Below the pieces are notes generated by a model, which saw only the letters and a list, made by a program, of their open reading frames with translations, did not search any database and had not been told where the DNA came from. Position numbers and translations under genes: made by a program. Shown here in pieces: positions 1 through 9,066 of a stretch of DNA of 64,000 nucleotides. The stretch's first letter is position 1. Each line of letters begins with the position of its first letter. This stretch comes from Proluteimonas luteida (GTDB taxonomy: Bacteria; Pseudomonadota; Gammaproteobacteria; Xanthomonadales; Xanthomonadaceae): positions 119,773-183,772 of the forward strand of contig NZ_JAIWPT010000009.1 in assembly GCF_021191695.1 (NCBI RefSeq), given 5' to 3'.

Positions 1-2
1 CG

Positions 3-416
3 GAATCGCTTTCCGACGCCAAGATCATGGGCGGATTCACCACGCCCGAGCTCAACGAGCGGCTGGTGCACAAGCTGCTGGTCGAGGGCCACTACGGCCG
101 GCACGTCCAGACCCTGCGTACGCGGCTGTCGGAACGGCGCGCGCGCACCCGGCAACTGCTGGACGGGCACGGGATCGACGTGTTCGGCGGCGCCGGCGAC
201 GGCCTGTTCCTGTGGGCCGACATGGGCGTCGACACGGTCGAGCTGGCCGCCGCCTGCCGCGAGCGCGGCCTGCTGGCGGCACCCGGCGCCCTGTTCTCGC
301 CCGAACAGGCGCCCTGCACCTGGATGCGCATCAACGCCACCACCGACGAGGCGGACCTGATGGCGCTGCTGGCGTGCCGGGAACGCCTGGTTAGGTCTTG
401 CCGAACCGCTTCTTGA
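3..416 (+). CDS. MocR/GntR-type PLP regulator, C-terminal fragment
   Basis: The 5' end lies outside the window; about 137 C-terminal residues are visible. They match the last part of a fold-type I aminotransferase domain as found in MocR (GntR-HTH plus aminotransferase) regulators: the LVEGHYGRHVQTLR helix, a GLFLWA strand near residue 65 and a final MRINAT segment. The catalytic lysine and any HTH domain would be upstream. The 3' end converges on and overlaps the minus-strand ArsC-like gene by 26 bp. The family is reasonably clear. Whether this is a regulator or a plain aminotransferase cannot be decided from the fragment. Confidence 0.7.
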   Translation, partial: ESLSDAKIMGGFTTPELNERLVHKLLVEGHYGRHVQTLRTRLSERRARTRQLLDGHGIDVFGGAGDGLFLWADMGVDTVELAAACRERGLLAAPGALFSPEQAPCTWMRINATTDEADLMALLACRERLVRSCRTAS

Positions 417-747
417 AGCCGTTGTCGGAAAAACCTTGGGTGACGACGCCGTCGTCGGTGACGACGACCGGCCGCCGGATCAGCTGCGGGTACTCGCGCA
501 GCAGCAGCTTCCACTCGGCGTCGCTGGCGGCGGCCTTGCGGTTGTCGGGCAGTTGCCGCCAGGTGGTCGAGGACTTGTTGACCAGCGCTTCCAGCCCGCC
601 GAGCTGCGCAGCCCATTCGAGCAGCGTTTCGGGCGTGGGCTTGTGATCGCGGTAATCGACGAAGGTGTAGGCGACCCCGAAGCGGTCGAGCCACTTCATC
701 GCCTTCTTGCAGGTGTCGCAGTTCTTGAGGCCGTAGATCGTGGTCAT
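391..747 (-). CDS. ArsC/Spx-family thioredoxin-fold protein (YffB-like)
   Basis: Protein of 118 residues beginning MTTIYGLKNCDTCKKA. The CxxC at the top of the first helix and the short thioredoxin-like fold with a C-terminal RRPVVV segment are typical of the ArsC/Spx/YffB family. A second ATG lies one codon upstream. Members are called arsenate reductase-like, but the YffB branch probably acts on glutathione or mixed disulfides. It has no ars neighbours, so arsenate reduction is not implied. The gene follows dapD on the same strand after 153 bp, as in many gammaproteobacteria where yffB sits beside dap genes. Confidence 0.85.
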   Translation of the reverse strand: MTTIYGLKNCDTCKKAMKWLDRFGVAYTFVDYRDHKPTPETLLEWAAQLGGLEALVNKSSTTWRQLPDNRKAAASDAEWKLLLREYPQLIRRPVVVTDDGVVTQGFSDNGFKKRFGKT

Positions 748-900
748 CATGGTGCCATGGGTTGATGCTTGTCGATCGGACAGAGCTGTCCGCTTGCGGG
801 GAACGTGCCCATCGCGCGGATGGGGGCGTCGCAGGCGCGAAACACACCCGCATCCGGCACCGCGCGCCACCTTCTTCCGCAAGCGGGAGAGGGAAAGCGG
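748..900. other. Intergenic with degenerate repeat
   Basis: The 153 bp between dapD and the ArsC-like gene hold no convincing ORF. Around 863-897 there is a stretch (cgcgccaccttcttccgc then gcgggagaggga) resembling one arm of the tandem repeat near 63.6-63.9 kb. It looks like a decayed copy of that dispersed family. Confidence 0.4.
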
Positions 901-1734
901 TCAGTCGGCCAGGCCACGCAGCAGGTCGTTGACCGAGGTCTTGCTTCGGGTCCTCTCGTCGACCTGCTTGACGATGACCGCGCAGTACAGCGAATGCGAG
1001 CCGTCCTTGGCCGGCAGTTGGCCGGACACCACCACGCTGCCCGGCGGCACGTAGCCGTAGCTGACCTCGCCGGTGGCGCGGTCGTAGATGCGGGTCGACT
1101 GGCCGAGGAACACGCCCATGCCGATCACGCTGTGGTGGCCGACGACGACGCCCTCGACCACCTCCGAACGCGCGCCGATGAAGCAGTGGTCCTCGATGAT
1201 CGTCGGGCTGGCCTGCAGCGGCTCCAGCACGCCACCGATGCCGGCGCCGCCGGACAGGTGCACGTGCCGGCCGATCTGCGCGCAGGAGCCGACCGTCGCC
1301 CAGGTGTCGACCATCGTGCCCTCGCCCACGTAGGCGCCGATGTTGACGAAGCTCGGCATCAGCACCACGTCGCGGCCGAAGTAGGTGCCCCGGCGCACCG
1401 CGGCACCCGGTACCACGCGCACGCCCGCGGCGCGGAACTTCGCCTCGTCGAAGCCGGCGAAGCGCGCCTCGACCTTGTCCCAGAACGGTGCCGGCTGCGC
1501 GTCGATCACCGCCATGTCGTTGCTGCGGAAGTACAGCAGCACCGCCTTCTTCAGCCACTCGTTGACCTGCCAGCCGCCGTTGCCATCGGGCTGGGCCACG
1601 CGCAGTTCGCCCGACTCCAGGCCCTGCATCGCCCGCTCGACCGCCGGCCCGACGACGTCGCCGATCTCGGCGGCGGTCAGTTCGGCGCGACGCGCGAACG
1701 CGTCCTCGATGGTGGACTGCAGGGTATCGGTCAT
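901..1734 (-). CDS. dapD: 2,3,4,5-tetrahydropyridine-2,6-dicarboxylate N-succinyltransferase
   Basis: A 277-residue enzyme of the succinylase branch of diaminopimelate/lysine synthesis. It transfers succinyl from succinyl-CoA to tetrahydrodipicolinate in the cytoplasm. The N-terminal helical domain is followed by a left-handed beta-helix of hexapeptide repeats (about residues 105-235), including [27 protein letters not shown] and [12 protein letters not shown]. Its length agrees with known DapD (about 274). It lies 27 bp downstream of glnD on the same strand and is probably co-transcribed with it. Confidence 0.97.
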   Translation of the reverse strand: MTDTLQSTIEDAFARRAELTAAEIGDVVGPAVERAMQGLESGELRVAQPDGNGGWQVNEWLKKAVLLYFRSNDMAVIDAQPAPFWDKVEARFAGFDEAKFRAAGVRVVPGAAVRRGTYFGRDVVLMPSFVNIGAYVGEGTMVDTWATVGSCAQIGRHVHLSGGAGIGGVLEPLQASPTIIEDHCFIGARSEVVEGVVVGHHSVIGMGVFLGQSTRIYDRATGEVSYGYVPPGSVVVSGQLPAKDGSHSLYCAVIVKQVDERTRSKTSVNDLLRGLAD

Positions 1735-1761
1735 GGCGCGGGGCTCGGGGAAAACGGGGCG

Positions 1762-4377
1762 CTATCGTGCCATGTCGCCGTCGATCGAAGCGAGCAATGC
1801 GGCGCGCAAGGCATCCTGCGCGCGGTCGTCGAGCGGCCGGCCGTCGCGGTCGCTGAGCCGGAACACGTCCTCGACCCGCTCGCCGAAGGTCGCCACGCGC
1901 GCGTCGTGCACGCGGATCCCGTTCTGGCGCAGCACGTGGGCGACGTCGGCCAGCAGGCCGGGGCGGTCGGTGCATACCAGGCTGAACACCGTGCGCCGGC
2001 CGTCGGCACTGGCGTTGAACTCGATCAGCGGCGACACGCGGAAATGGCGCAGGTGGCGCGGCTGCGCGCGCCGCGCCGGCCGCAGGTCCAGCGAGCCGGA
2101 CAGCACCGTGCCCAGCTTGCGTTCGATCGCCGGCAGTTCCAGCATCTGCCGCGGATCGATCGGCAGCACCTGGAACACGTCGAAGATGGTGCCGCCGGGA
2201 CCGTCGAGCGCGCGCGCCTGCTGGATCGCCAGGCCCAGCCGGTCGAGGCTGATGACGATCGCCGAGAACAGGCCGTCGCGGTCGGGCGAATGCACGAACA
2301 CTTCCAGCGCCTGCGCCCCGGCCGCCAGCCGGCGCACGCGCACCACCAGCGCGTTGTCGCCGGCGTCGCGCAAAGCCAGCGCCTGCCACACCACCTGGTC
2401 GGCACGCCCGCGCAGGAAACTCTCCTCGGGAATGCGCCGGAACAGCGCCTCGGCTTCCGCATCGTCGACGCCATGCGCCGACAGCAGACCGCGCGCGCGG
2501 TCGCGCGCCTCGGCGATGCGCTCGACCGCGGCGATCGGGTGCTCCAGTCCGCGCCGCAGCGCCAGCCGGGTCGCGGTGCGCAGGTCGGTCAGCAGCCGGT
2601 CCTTCCACGCGTTCCACAGCTTCGGCGATGTCCCGGCGATGTCGGCGCAGGTCAGCAGATAGAGGTAGTCCAGGCGCTCGCGGTCGACGACCTCGGTGGC
2701 GAAACGGTGGATCACCGCCGGGTCGGAAATATCGAGCTTCTGCGCGCTGGTCGACATCAGCAGATGCCGGCGCACCAGCCACTCGACCAGTGCGGTGTCG
2801 GTCTCGCCGAGCCCGTGGCCTTCGCAGAACTCGCGCGCGTCGACCGCGCCCAGTTCGGAATGGTCGCCGCCGCGCCCCTTGCCGATGTCGTGGAACAGGC
2901 CGGCGAGCAGCAGCAGCTCGGGCTTGCGCAGGTGCGGCCAGACCTCGTGCGCGGTGGAGAAGCGCGGGTCCGGCACCTCCGACGCGAAGCTGGCCATGTT
3001 GCGCAGCACCGCCAGCGTGTGCTGGTCGACGGTGTAGACGTGGAACAGGTCGAACTGCATGCGCCCGGTGACCCTGGCGAACTCCGGGATCCACACGCCC
3101 AGCACGCCGAGCCGCGCCATGCGCTCGAGCGTACGCACCGGCATCGGCCCGCGCAGCAGCGCCATGAACTGTTCGCGCAGTTCCGGGCCGGCGTTGCGCC
3201 AGGACGGCAGCGCATGCAGCGATTCGGCCAGCGCGCGCGCGGTCTGCGAGTGCAGGCCGCGCAGCTTCGGGTGGTCGGCCCAGATCGCGAACAGGTCGAA
3301 CACGCGGGCGATGTCGCCACCCGGCCAGACATCGTCGCGCGCGACCAGATAACCGCGCTGCGCGCCGAACTCGGCGTCGAGCGGCAGCAGTTCGCCCTCG
3401 CCCTCGATCTGCTCCTCGAAGCGCTGCAGCATCCGCTCGCTGATCCGCTGCACGACCGAGGCGCTGCGGTAGAACTCCTGCATCATCTTCTCGACCAGCG
3501 CGTTGTCGGCCTCCTCGACATGATGCAGGCGCGCGGCGAGCGTCTTCTGGTAGTCGAAGCGCAGCCGCTCCTCGGCCTTGCCGGCGACCAGGTGCAGGCC
3601 GAAGCGCAGCCGCGACAGCGTGCGCCGCTCGCGCTCCAGCGTGGCGTGCTCGTCGATGCCGAGCTGGCCGAGCGCGATCAGCTCCTCGGTGCTGTAGACG
3701 CCCAGCACGCGCCGCGCCATCCAGCGCAGGTTCTGCACGTCGCGCAGGCCGCCGGGCCCGTCCTTGATGTTCGGCTCGAGGTTGTCGGCGGTGTCGCCGT
3801 AGCGCGCATGGCGTGCCTCCAGCTCGCGGCGCTTGGCGTGGAAGAAGTCGGCGGCCGGCCACACCTTCGTGTCCGAGATCGCGTCGATCAGCGCGCGCAC
3901 CTCGGCCAGGCTGGCCAGCAGCGGCCTCGCCTCCAGCAGCGCGGTCAGCACGGTCACGTCTTCGGACGCGCGCGTGCACTCGTCGAAACTGCGCACCGCG
4001 TGACCGACCGGCAGGCCGAGGTCCCACAGCAGCGCCAGCATGCGGCTGATCGCTTCGGCATTGGCGGCCTGCGCGTCGGATTCGCCGACCACCAGCAGGT
4101 CGATGTCCGAATGCGGAAACAGCTCGCCGCGGCCGTAGCCGCCGACGGCGAACAGCGCCAGAGGAGCGTCGCCGGGAATGCAGCGCGCCCAGGCCTTGCG
4201 CACCCAGCCGTCGACCGCATTGGCGCGCGAGGCCAGCAGGCGGTCGATGTGCTGGCCGGCGTCGAAGCCCTGCACCAGCCGCGCATCGTGCGCGGCCAGC
4301 GCGGCGCGCGCGTCCGCCACCCAGGCCATGTCGCCGCAATCGGCACCGGTGGCGGGGGTGGCGGCGCGCTCGACCAC
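1762..4377 (-). CDS. glnD: [Protein-PII] uridylyltransferase / uridylyl-removing enzyme
   Basis: An 871-residue bifunctional nitrogen sensor that uridylylates PII proteins when glutamine is low and deuridylylates them when it is high. Domains in order are a nucleotidyltransferase domain with [19 protein letters not shown] at residues 79-97, a PII-uridylyltransferase helical region, an HD phosphohydrolase domain with [12 protein letters not shown] near residue 495, and two C-terminal ACT domains (about 690-770 and 795-870) that bind glutamine. The length matches E. coli GlnD (890). Start: the first ATG, 16 bp after map; a second in-frame Met follows at residue 18. Confidence 0.96.
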   Translation of the reverse strand: MVERAATPATGADCGDMAWVADARAALAAHDARLVQGFDAGQHIDRLLASRANAVDGWVRKAWARCIPGDAPLALFAVGGYGRGELFPHSDIDLLVVGESDAQAANAEAISRMLALLWDLGLPVGHAVRSFDECTRASEDVTVLTALLEARPLLASLAEVRALIDAISDTKVWPAADFFHAKRRELEARHARYGDTADNLEPNIKDGPGGLRDVQNLRWMARRVLGVYSTEELIALGQLGIDEHATLERERRTLSRLRFGLHLVAGKAEERLRFDYQKTLAARLHHVEEADNALVEKMMQEFYRSASVVQRISERMLQRFEEQIEGEGELLPLDAEFGAQRGYLVARDDVWPGGDIARVFDLFAIWADHPKLRGLHSQTARALAESLHALPSWRNAGPELREQFMALLRGPMPVRTLERMARLGVLGVWIPEFARVTGRMQFDLFHVYTVDQHTLAVLRNMASFASEVPDPRFSTAHEVWPHLRKPELLLLAGLFHDIGKGRGGDHSELGAVDAREFCEGHGLGETDTALVEWLVRRHLLMSTSAQKLDISDPAVIHRFATEVVDRERLDYLYLLTCADIAGTSPKLWNAWKDRLLTDLRTATRLALRRGLEHPIAAVERIAEARDRARGLLSAHGVDDAEAEALFRRIPEESFLRGRADQVVWQALALRDAGDNALVVRVRRLAAGAQALEVFVHSPDRDGLFSAIVISLDRLGLAIQQARALDGPGGTIFDVFQVLPIDPRQMLELPAIERKLGTVLSGSLDLRPARRAQPRHLRHFRVSPLIEFNASADGRRTVFSLVCTDRPGLLADVAHVLRQNGIRVHDARVATFGERVEDVFRLSDRDGRPLDDRAQDALRAALLASIDGDMAR

Positions 4378-4393
4378 GATCGGAACGCCGCGA

Positions 4394-5176
4394 TCAGAGC
4401 CAGGCGTCGTTGTCGTCGCCGGGGATCCGGGTCAGCACGTCGACGCCGTCGGCGGTCACCGCGACGGTGTGCTCCCACTGCGCCGAGAGCTTGCGGTCCT
4501 TGGTCACCACGGTCCAGCCGTCGGGCAGCACCCGGGTGAAGCGGGTGCCCTCGTTGATCATCGGCTCGATGGTGAAGGTCATGCCTTCCTTCAGCACCAC
4601 GCCCGCGCCCGGCGTGCCGTAGTGCAGCACCTGCGGCTCGTCGTGGTAGACCTTGCCGATGCCATGGCCGCAGTACTCGCGCACGACGCTGAAGCGCTCG
4701 CCTTCCGCGTACTTCTGGATCGCGTGGCCGACGTCGCCCAGCGTCGCACCCGGCCTGACCTCGCGGATGCCGCGCCACATCGCCTCGCGCGTCACCTCGA
4801 CCAGCCGCCGCGCCATCACCGACGGCGTACCGACGAAATACATGCGGCTGGTATCGCCGTGCCAGCCGTCCTTGATGACGGTGACGTCGATATTGATGAT
4901 GTCGCCGTCCTTCAGTACCTTGGCCTCGCTGGGAATGCCGTGGCAGATGACGTTGTTGGCGGAGATGCAGGTCGTCTTGGGATAGCCCTTGTAGCCGACG
5001 TTGGCGGGAATCGCCTGCTGCACCCGGATGATGTGGTCGTGGCAGATCCGGTCCAGTTCCTCGGTGGTCACGCCCGGTTTCACGTGCGGCGCCACGACCT
5101 GCAGCACCTCGGCGGCCAGGCGGCCGGCCACGCGCATCTTCTCGATATCTTCGGGGGTCTTCAGGGGAATGCTCAT
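4394..5176 (-). CDS. map: Methionine aminopeptidase, type I
   Basis: A 260-residue cytosolic enzyme that removes the N-terminal methionine from nascent proteins. The dinuclear metal ligands are visible in the family spacing: Asp97 and Asp108 (NIDVTV...GDTS), His171 (CGHGIG), Glu204 (TIEPM) and Glu234 (QWEHT), plus substrate-site His79. It is divergent from rpsB, the conserved gammaproteobacterial arrangement. The 366-bp gap to rpsB carries the rpsB promoter. The start [14 protein letters not shown] matches the family N-terminus. Confidence 0.97.
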   Translation of the reverse strand: MSIPLKTPEDIEKMRVAGRLAAEVLQVVAPHVKPGVTTEELDRICHDHIIRVQQAIPANVGYKGYPKTTCISANNVICHGIPSEAKVLKDGDIINIDVTVIKDGWHGDTSRMYFVGTPSVMARRLVEVTREAMWRGIREVRPGATLGDVGHAIQKYAEGERFSVVREYCGHGIGKVYHDEPQVLHYGTPGAGVVLKEGMTFTIEPMINEGTRFTRVLPDGWTVVTKDRKLSAQWEHTVAVTADGVDVLTRIPGDDNDAWL

Positions 5177-5542
5177 GCCGCGATTATCGTCGATTTCGCG
5201 CAGAACCTGAATCGACGCCGCCGGGAAGCCCCGTGCCGGCCGCACGCCGCCCGTTTGCCGGCAACCTCCGCCCGGCGTTATACTTCCGCGGCTGTCCTGG
5301 GCCGTCTCGCTCCGCGGCAGCCGCCCATGCCGGGCGTCACCGGCAAATACACACCTGCTGCAACCACCCGTGCCGGGGTGTCCCGCTGTCCGCAAGGACG
5401 CAGGATCTGGCCACGGCGGCGGCAGGGAGGCCCAACCCCGGAATTGTGTGCGCATCCCTTCGCAAGGGCCCGCACATCCCTGTGCGGACTTTCCAAGAAC
5501 AGCCGCGCACGGAAGCAATTCCACCCTCAGGAGTACCAGGCA
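5177..5542 (+). other. map-rpsB divergent intergenic region and rpsB leader
   Basis: This 366-bp gap has no credible ORF. It contains a good plus-strand promoter at 5255-5284, then about 250 nt of presumed 5' leader. Within the leader is a perfect 7-bp hairpin (ccgcaca, loop tccc, tgtgcgg) at 5470-5487. S2 represses its own operon through the rpsB leader in E. coli, so this structure is a candidate for the same role; that is inferred from position and shape only. A purine-rich caggag ribosome binding site ends about 9 nt before the ATG. Confidence 0.5.
5255..5284 (+). promoter_or_regulatory. Sigma-70 promoter for rpsB-tsf
   Basis: TTGCCG at 5255-5260 and TATACT at 5279-5284, separated by 18 bp, make a near-consensus promoter facing rpsB. 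Transcription should start near 5291 and give a leader of about 250 nt. Confidence 0.65.
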
Positions 5543-6343
5543 ATGCCCCAGATCACCATGCGCCAGATGCTGGAAGCCGGCGTCCACTTCGGCCACCAGA
5601 CGCGCTACTGGAACCCAAAGATGTCGCCGTACATCTTCGGCGCCCGCGGCAAGATCCACATCATCAACCTCGAGAAGACGGTTCCGCTGTTCAACGACGC
5701 GATGAACTTCATCTCGGGCATCGCGCAGAAGCGCGGCATGATCCTGTTCATCGGCACCAAGCGCAGCGCGCGCGAGGCGATCAAGGAAGAAGCCGAGCGT
5801 TGCGGCATGCCGTTCATGACCCAGCGCTGGCTCGGCGGCACGCTGACCAACTTCGCGACCGTCAAGAAGTCGGTGTCGCGCCTGAAGGAACTGGAAGCCG
5901 CCGAGACCGACGGCACCTTCGACAAGCTGGTCAAGCACGAAGTGCTGGGCCTGCGCCGCGAGCGCGACAAGCTGGAAGCCTCGCTGGGCGGCATCAAGGA
6001 CATGAACCGCCTGCCGGACGCGCTGTTCGTCATCGACATCGGCCATGAGGACATCGCCATCAAGGAAGCCAAGAAGCTCGGCATCCCGGTGATCGCGGTC
6101 GTCGACACCAACTACGACCCGGCCCTGGTCGACTACCCGATCCCGGGCAACGACGACGCGATCCGCGCCGTGCAGCTGTACGCACGCGCCGCCGCCGACG
6201 CCGTGCTCGAGGGCAAGGCCGCCGCGCCGAGCGCCGCGACCGTGCGCGAGGAAGAGTTCACCGAAGGCGGCGAGAAGCCGGCCCGCGCGCCGCGCGGCAA
6301 GAAGGCCGAGGACGCACCGGCCGCCGACGCACCGGCCGCGTAA
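5543..6343 (+). CDS. rpsB: 30S ribosomal protein S2
   Basis: A 266-residue protein starting [19 protein letters not shown], the canonical S2 N-terminus. It has the [20 protein letters not shown] segment, a [10 protein letters not shown] motif and the DTNYDP...[10 protein letters not shown]-terminal region. An acidic/Ala-rich tail of about 30 residues extends beyond the E. coli protein. S2 binds the 30S head-body junction and recruits S1. It is followed by tsf 146 bp downstream in the standard rpsB-tsf operon. Confidence 0.98.
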   Translation: MPQITMRQMLEAGVHFGHQTRYWNPKMSPYIFGARGKIHIINLEKTVPLFNDAMNFISGIAQKRGMILFIGTKRSAREAIKEEAERCGMPFMTQRWLGGTLTNFATVKKSVSRLKELEAAETDGTFDKLVKHEVLGLRRERDKLEASLGGIKDMNRLPDALFVIDIGHEDIAIKEAKKLGIPVIAVVDTNYDPALVDYPIPGNDDAIRAVQLYARAAADAVLEGKAAAPSAATVREEEFTEGGEKPARAPRGKKAEDAPAADAPAA

Positions 6344-6489
6344 TCGCGTTGCCATGCAGCCGTGCGACCGTGCACGGCTGCCACCGCGGGTCCGGCGCCG
6401 TCCGGGCCCGCCACGCTGGCGGCTTTGCGCGCGCCATGCGACACCAGCGGGCCCCGCCCGCTCCGAATCCGTATCCAACGAGGTCATCC

Positions 6490-7368
6490 ATGGAAATCAC
6501 CGCATCCCTGGTCAAGGAACTGCGCGAGCGCACCGGCGCCGGCATGATGGAGTGCAAGAAGGCACTGAGCGAGAACAACGGCGACATCGACGCCGCTGCC
6601 GAGGCGCTGCGCAAGTCGGGCTTGGCCAAGGCCGACAAGAAGGCCGACCGCGTCGCCGCCGAAGGCCGCATCGCCGCGGCCCAGGACGGTGGCAAGGCCG
6701 TACTGGTCGAGATCAACTCCGAGACCGACTTCGTCGCCAAGGATGACAACTTCCTGCGCTTCACCGACGCCGTCGCCCAGGCCGCGCTGGCCTCCGATGC
6801 CGCCGACGCCGAAGCCCTGAAGAGCGCGAAGGTCGCCTCCGGCGAGACCGTCGAGGAAGCCCGCGCCGCGGTCATCGCCAAGGTCGGCGAGAACGTGCTG
6901 GTCCGCCGCCTGGTCCGCATCGACAGCCCCGACACCGTCGCCGCCTACGTGCATGGCGGCCGCATCGGCGTGCTGGTCGAGCTCAAGGGCGGCGACGCCG
7001 ACCTGGCGCGCGGCCTGGCGATGCATGTCGCCGCGATGAACCCGCCCTACAACAAGGCCAGCGACGTGCCGGCCGACTTCGTCGAGAAGGAAAAGGAAAT
7101 CGAGCTGGCCAAGATGTCCGACAAGGACAAGGGCAAGCCTGCCGACATTCTCGAGAAGATCATCAGCGGCAAGATCAACAAGATCGTCAACGAGGTCACC
7201 CTGTACGGCCAGCCCTACGTGCTCGATACCGACAAGACCGTCGAGTCCACGCTCAAGGCCGCCGGCGCGGAAGTCGTCGGCTTCCAGCGTCTGGCCGTCG
7301 GCGAAGGCATCGAGAAGGTGGTCGAGGACTACGCCGCCGAAGTGATGAAGCAGGCCGGCCTGGCCTGA
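6490..7368 (+). CDS. tsf: Translation elongation factor Ts
   Basis: A 292-residue guanine-nucleotide exchange factor for EF-Tu. The N-terminal UBA-like domain carries [12 protein letters not shown], and the TDFVAKD motif that contacts the EF-Tu G domain follows near residue 80. The dimerisation and C-terminal modules follow (YGQPYVLD, then [14 protein letters not shown]). The start at 6490 follows an aggtcatcc stretch and matches the family N-terminus. It is co-transcribed with rpsB and ends at a strong terminator. Confidence 0.98.
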   Translation: MEITASLVKELRERTGAGMMECKKALSENNGDIDAAAEALRKSGLAKADKKADRVAAEGRIAAAQDGGKAVLVEINSETDFVAKDDNFLRFTDAVAQAALASDAADAEALKSAKVASGETVEEARAAVIAKVGENVLVRRLVRIDSPDTVAAYVHGGRIGVLVELKGGDADLARGLAMHVAAMNPPYNKASDVPADFVEKEKEIELAKMSDKDKGKPADILEKIISGKINKIVNEVTLYGQPYVLDTDKTVESTLKAAGAEVVGFQRLAVGEGIEKVVEDYAAEVMKQAGLA

Positions 7369-7392
7369 TCCAGCACCGGATCACGTGAACAG

Positions 7393-7418
7393 GAAGGGCC
7401 GCGCGAGCGGCCCTTCTT
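7393..7418 (+). terminator. Rho-independent terminator of rpsB-tsf
   Basis: A perfect 10-bp stem gaagggccgc / gcggcccttc with loop gcga lies 25 bp after the tsf stop. Only a short T tract follows, but the stem is very stable. Confidence 0.75.
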
Positions 7419-7484
7419 CATATACGGATATGGGCCCTCACCGGTTCCCGGCGGACCGCGACCCGCGCCGGGCGCGTCGACGCA

Positions 7485-8072
7485 TCAGCCCGCGTCGCGC
7501 TGCATCACCAGGCGGATGTCGGCGACCATGTCCCCGGGCGCCTGGTCGTACTGGAATGCCAGCCGCAGGCGGCCATCCGGGCCGACCAGGTAGTTCACCA
7601 TCGTGTGGTCCATCGCATAGGAATTCTCCGTCGGCACCTTGCGATAGGTCACGCGGAAACTGCGCGCCGCGCGCCGGGTCGCCGCCTCGTCGCCGCGCAA
7701 CGCGATGAAATCCGGATCGAACGCGCCGACGTAGTCTTCCAGGATCGCGCCGGTATCCCGCTCGGGGTCGACGGTGACGAACAGCACCTGCAGCCTTTCG
7801 CCGTCCGCGCCCAGCGCGCGCCGGACCTGGGCCGCCTTCAGCAGGCTCAGCGGACAGACCTCGGGGCAATGCGTGTAGCCGAACGAGATCAGCACGTAGC
7901 GCCCGCCGAACTCGGCCAGCGAACGCGCGCGGCCCTCGGTGTCGTCGAGTTCGAGGCTGCGGCCGTAGGAGGCATCGGACAGGTCCACGCCGTGGAACGG
8001 GCCGTCGTTGCGCACGCCGCAGGCGGCCAGCAGCAGGGTCGAGGCGAGGATCGGGAGCAGAGGCAGGCGCAC
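7485..8072 (-). CDS. SCO1/SenC family copper chaperone lipoprotein
   Basis: A 195-residue thioredoxin-fold protein that delivers copper to the CuA site of cytochrome oxidase. From a GTG start the N-terminus is a lipoprotein signal (LLPILASTLLLAAC, acylated Cys18). The copper ligands are visible: Cys69 and Cys73 in HCPEVC and His156 in AMDHTM. An open frame continues far upstream, but only the GTG at 8072 gives a proper signal peptide. It is divergent from the PCuAC-type gene at 8301, which serves the same CuA pathway. Confidence 0.88.
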   Translation of the reverse strand: MRLPLLPILASTLLLAACGVRNDGPFHGVDLSDASYGRSLELDDTEGRARSLAEFGGRYVLISFGYTHCPEVCPLSLLKAAQVRRALGADGERLQVLFVTVDPERDTGAILEDYVGAFDPDFIALRGDEAATRRAARSFRVTYRKVPTENSYAMDHTMVNYLVGPDGRLRLAFQYDQAPGDMVADIRLVMQRDAG

Positions 8073-8300
8073 ACGCGGTTCCGGACAGGGAGGACATGCG
8101 GTCGCGGCACGAAGGCAGGCCCGCCATGGACACGTTCCGTGCAACGGGTCGCCGCGATGCGGGAGGCATTCTACGCCAGCACATGTCGCGGCCCGGTGCG
8201 CACGCCTGCGGCATATCGTCGCAGCGACGCTGCCCGCCGACGTGCGCACGTATCATCGGGCACCACATCACCACATCCGCCCGCGCCCCGGAGTCTTCAC

Positions 8301-8840
8301 ATGCCGACCACCGCTTCCATTCTCCCGCGCCCGTCCGGTGCGTACCTTGCCGCCGGCCTGCTCCTTGCCGGCCTGCTCGGCGCCTGCAGCCGGCAGGACG
8401 CCGCGCCTGTCGCGCAGGATGCCGCGGGCGATGCCGGCAACGCGGCGATCGTCGCCTCCGATGCCTGGGTCCGCCAGCCGCCGCCGTCGGCGGCCGTCGC
8501 CGGCGCCTACCTGACCCTGCGCAACGACGGCGCCACCGAAGATCGCCTGGTGTCGGTGACGACCGACGCGGCCGAACGCGTGGAGATTCACGAGATGCGG
8601 ATGGCCGACGGCATGATGCGCATGCGCGAACTCGCCGATGGCCTGGTCCTGCCGGCCGGCGCCGCGACCGCGCTGGCGCCCGGCGGCAACCACCTGATGC
8701 TGATCAACCCGCAGCAGCCGCTGGAACCGGGGACGGCGGTCGACGCGACGCTGACGTTCGAGCGCGCCGGACCGCTCGACGTGACATTCGACGTGCGCCC
8801 GCTGTCGGGCGAGATGCCAGCTACCCACGGCGCCCGTTGA
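8301..8840 (+). CDS. PCuAC-type periplasmic copper chaperone lipoprotein
   Basis: A 179-residue protein with a lipoprotein signal (GLLLAGLLGAC, Cys29) and a DUF461/PCuAC domain. The copper-binding set is present: His97 and Met99, Met108, then His131 and Met133 (HLM). The classical HM pair is HEM here. PCuAC proteins load Cu(I) onto the CuA centre, usually together with Sco, which is divergently encoded 228 bp away. A ggag ribosome binding site precedes the ATG. Confidence 0.9.
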   Translation: MPTTASILPRPSGAYLAAGLLLAGLLGACSRQDAAPVAQDAAGDAGNAAIVASDAWVRQPPPSAAVAGAYLTLRNDGATEDRLVSVTTDAAERVEIHEMRMADGMMRMRELADGLVLPAGAATALAPGGNHLMLINPQQPLEPGTAVDATLTFERAGPLDVTFDVRPLSGEMPATHGAR

Positions 8841-8912
8841 TCATTGTCCCGGGGCGCGGTCTCACCCGGGGCCTGCGCGGTGGGCGACACGAGCCTGCAG
8901 GCGGTTCGTGTC

Positions 8913-9005
8913 GTCGGGGGCGTTGCCCCGACCTACGATGACGCGGCGCGAGGCAGGCTGTGTGTGCCGGCCCAGGGCGGCGTAGGTCGGGGCAACGCCC
9001 CCGAC
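8913..9005. repeat. Head-to-head pair of GTAG palindromic repeats (BIME-like)
   Basis: Two 25-bp copies of cgtaggtcggggcaacg followed by cccccgac face each other, one minus-strand (8913-8937) and one plus-strand (8981-9005), 43 bp apart. Each is a hairpin in itself (gtcgggg/ccccgac) led by GTAG, the hallmark of REP elements mobilised by RAYT transposases (SMAG type in Stenotrophomonas). The same unit recurs at 19276, 19545 and, as a variant, 19601. They lie between two convergent genes. Confidence 0.85.
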
Positions 9006-9066
9006 GCACTGGAAATCCACGTTCCGCCGCCCAGGCAATGGCAGGGCCGCGGTGCGTGCGGCGGGA

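Noticed and set aside
391..747. Arsenate resistance gene
   Set aside because: Only the ArsC/Spx fold and CxxC are present; no arsR, arsB or acr3 nearby. The YffB-like branch is the better fit.
92..4339. A 1415-codon minus-strand open frame and a 1256-codon plus-strand frame (769-4539)
   Set aside because: They are frame-shadows of dapD, glnD and the ArsC-like gene at about 70% GC. The translations are Arg/Ala/Gly-rich and without domains, while the third frame encodes recognisable proteins.
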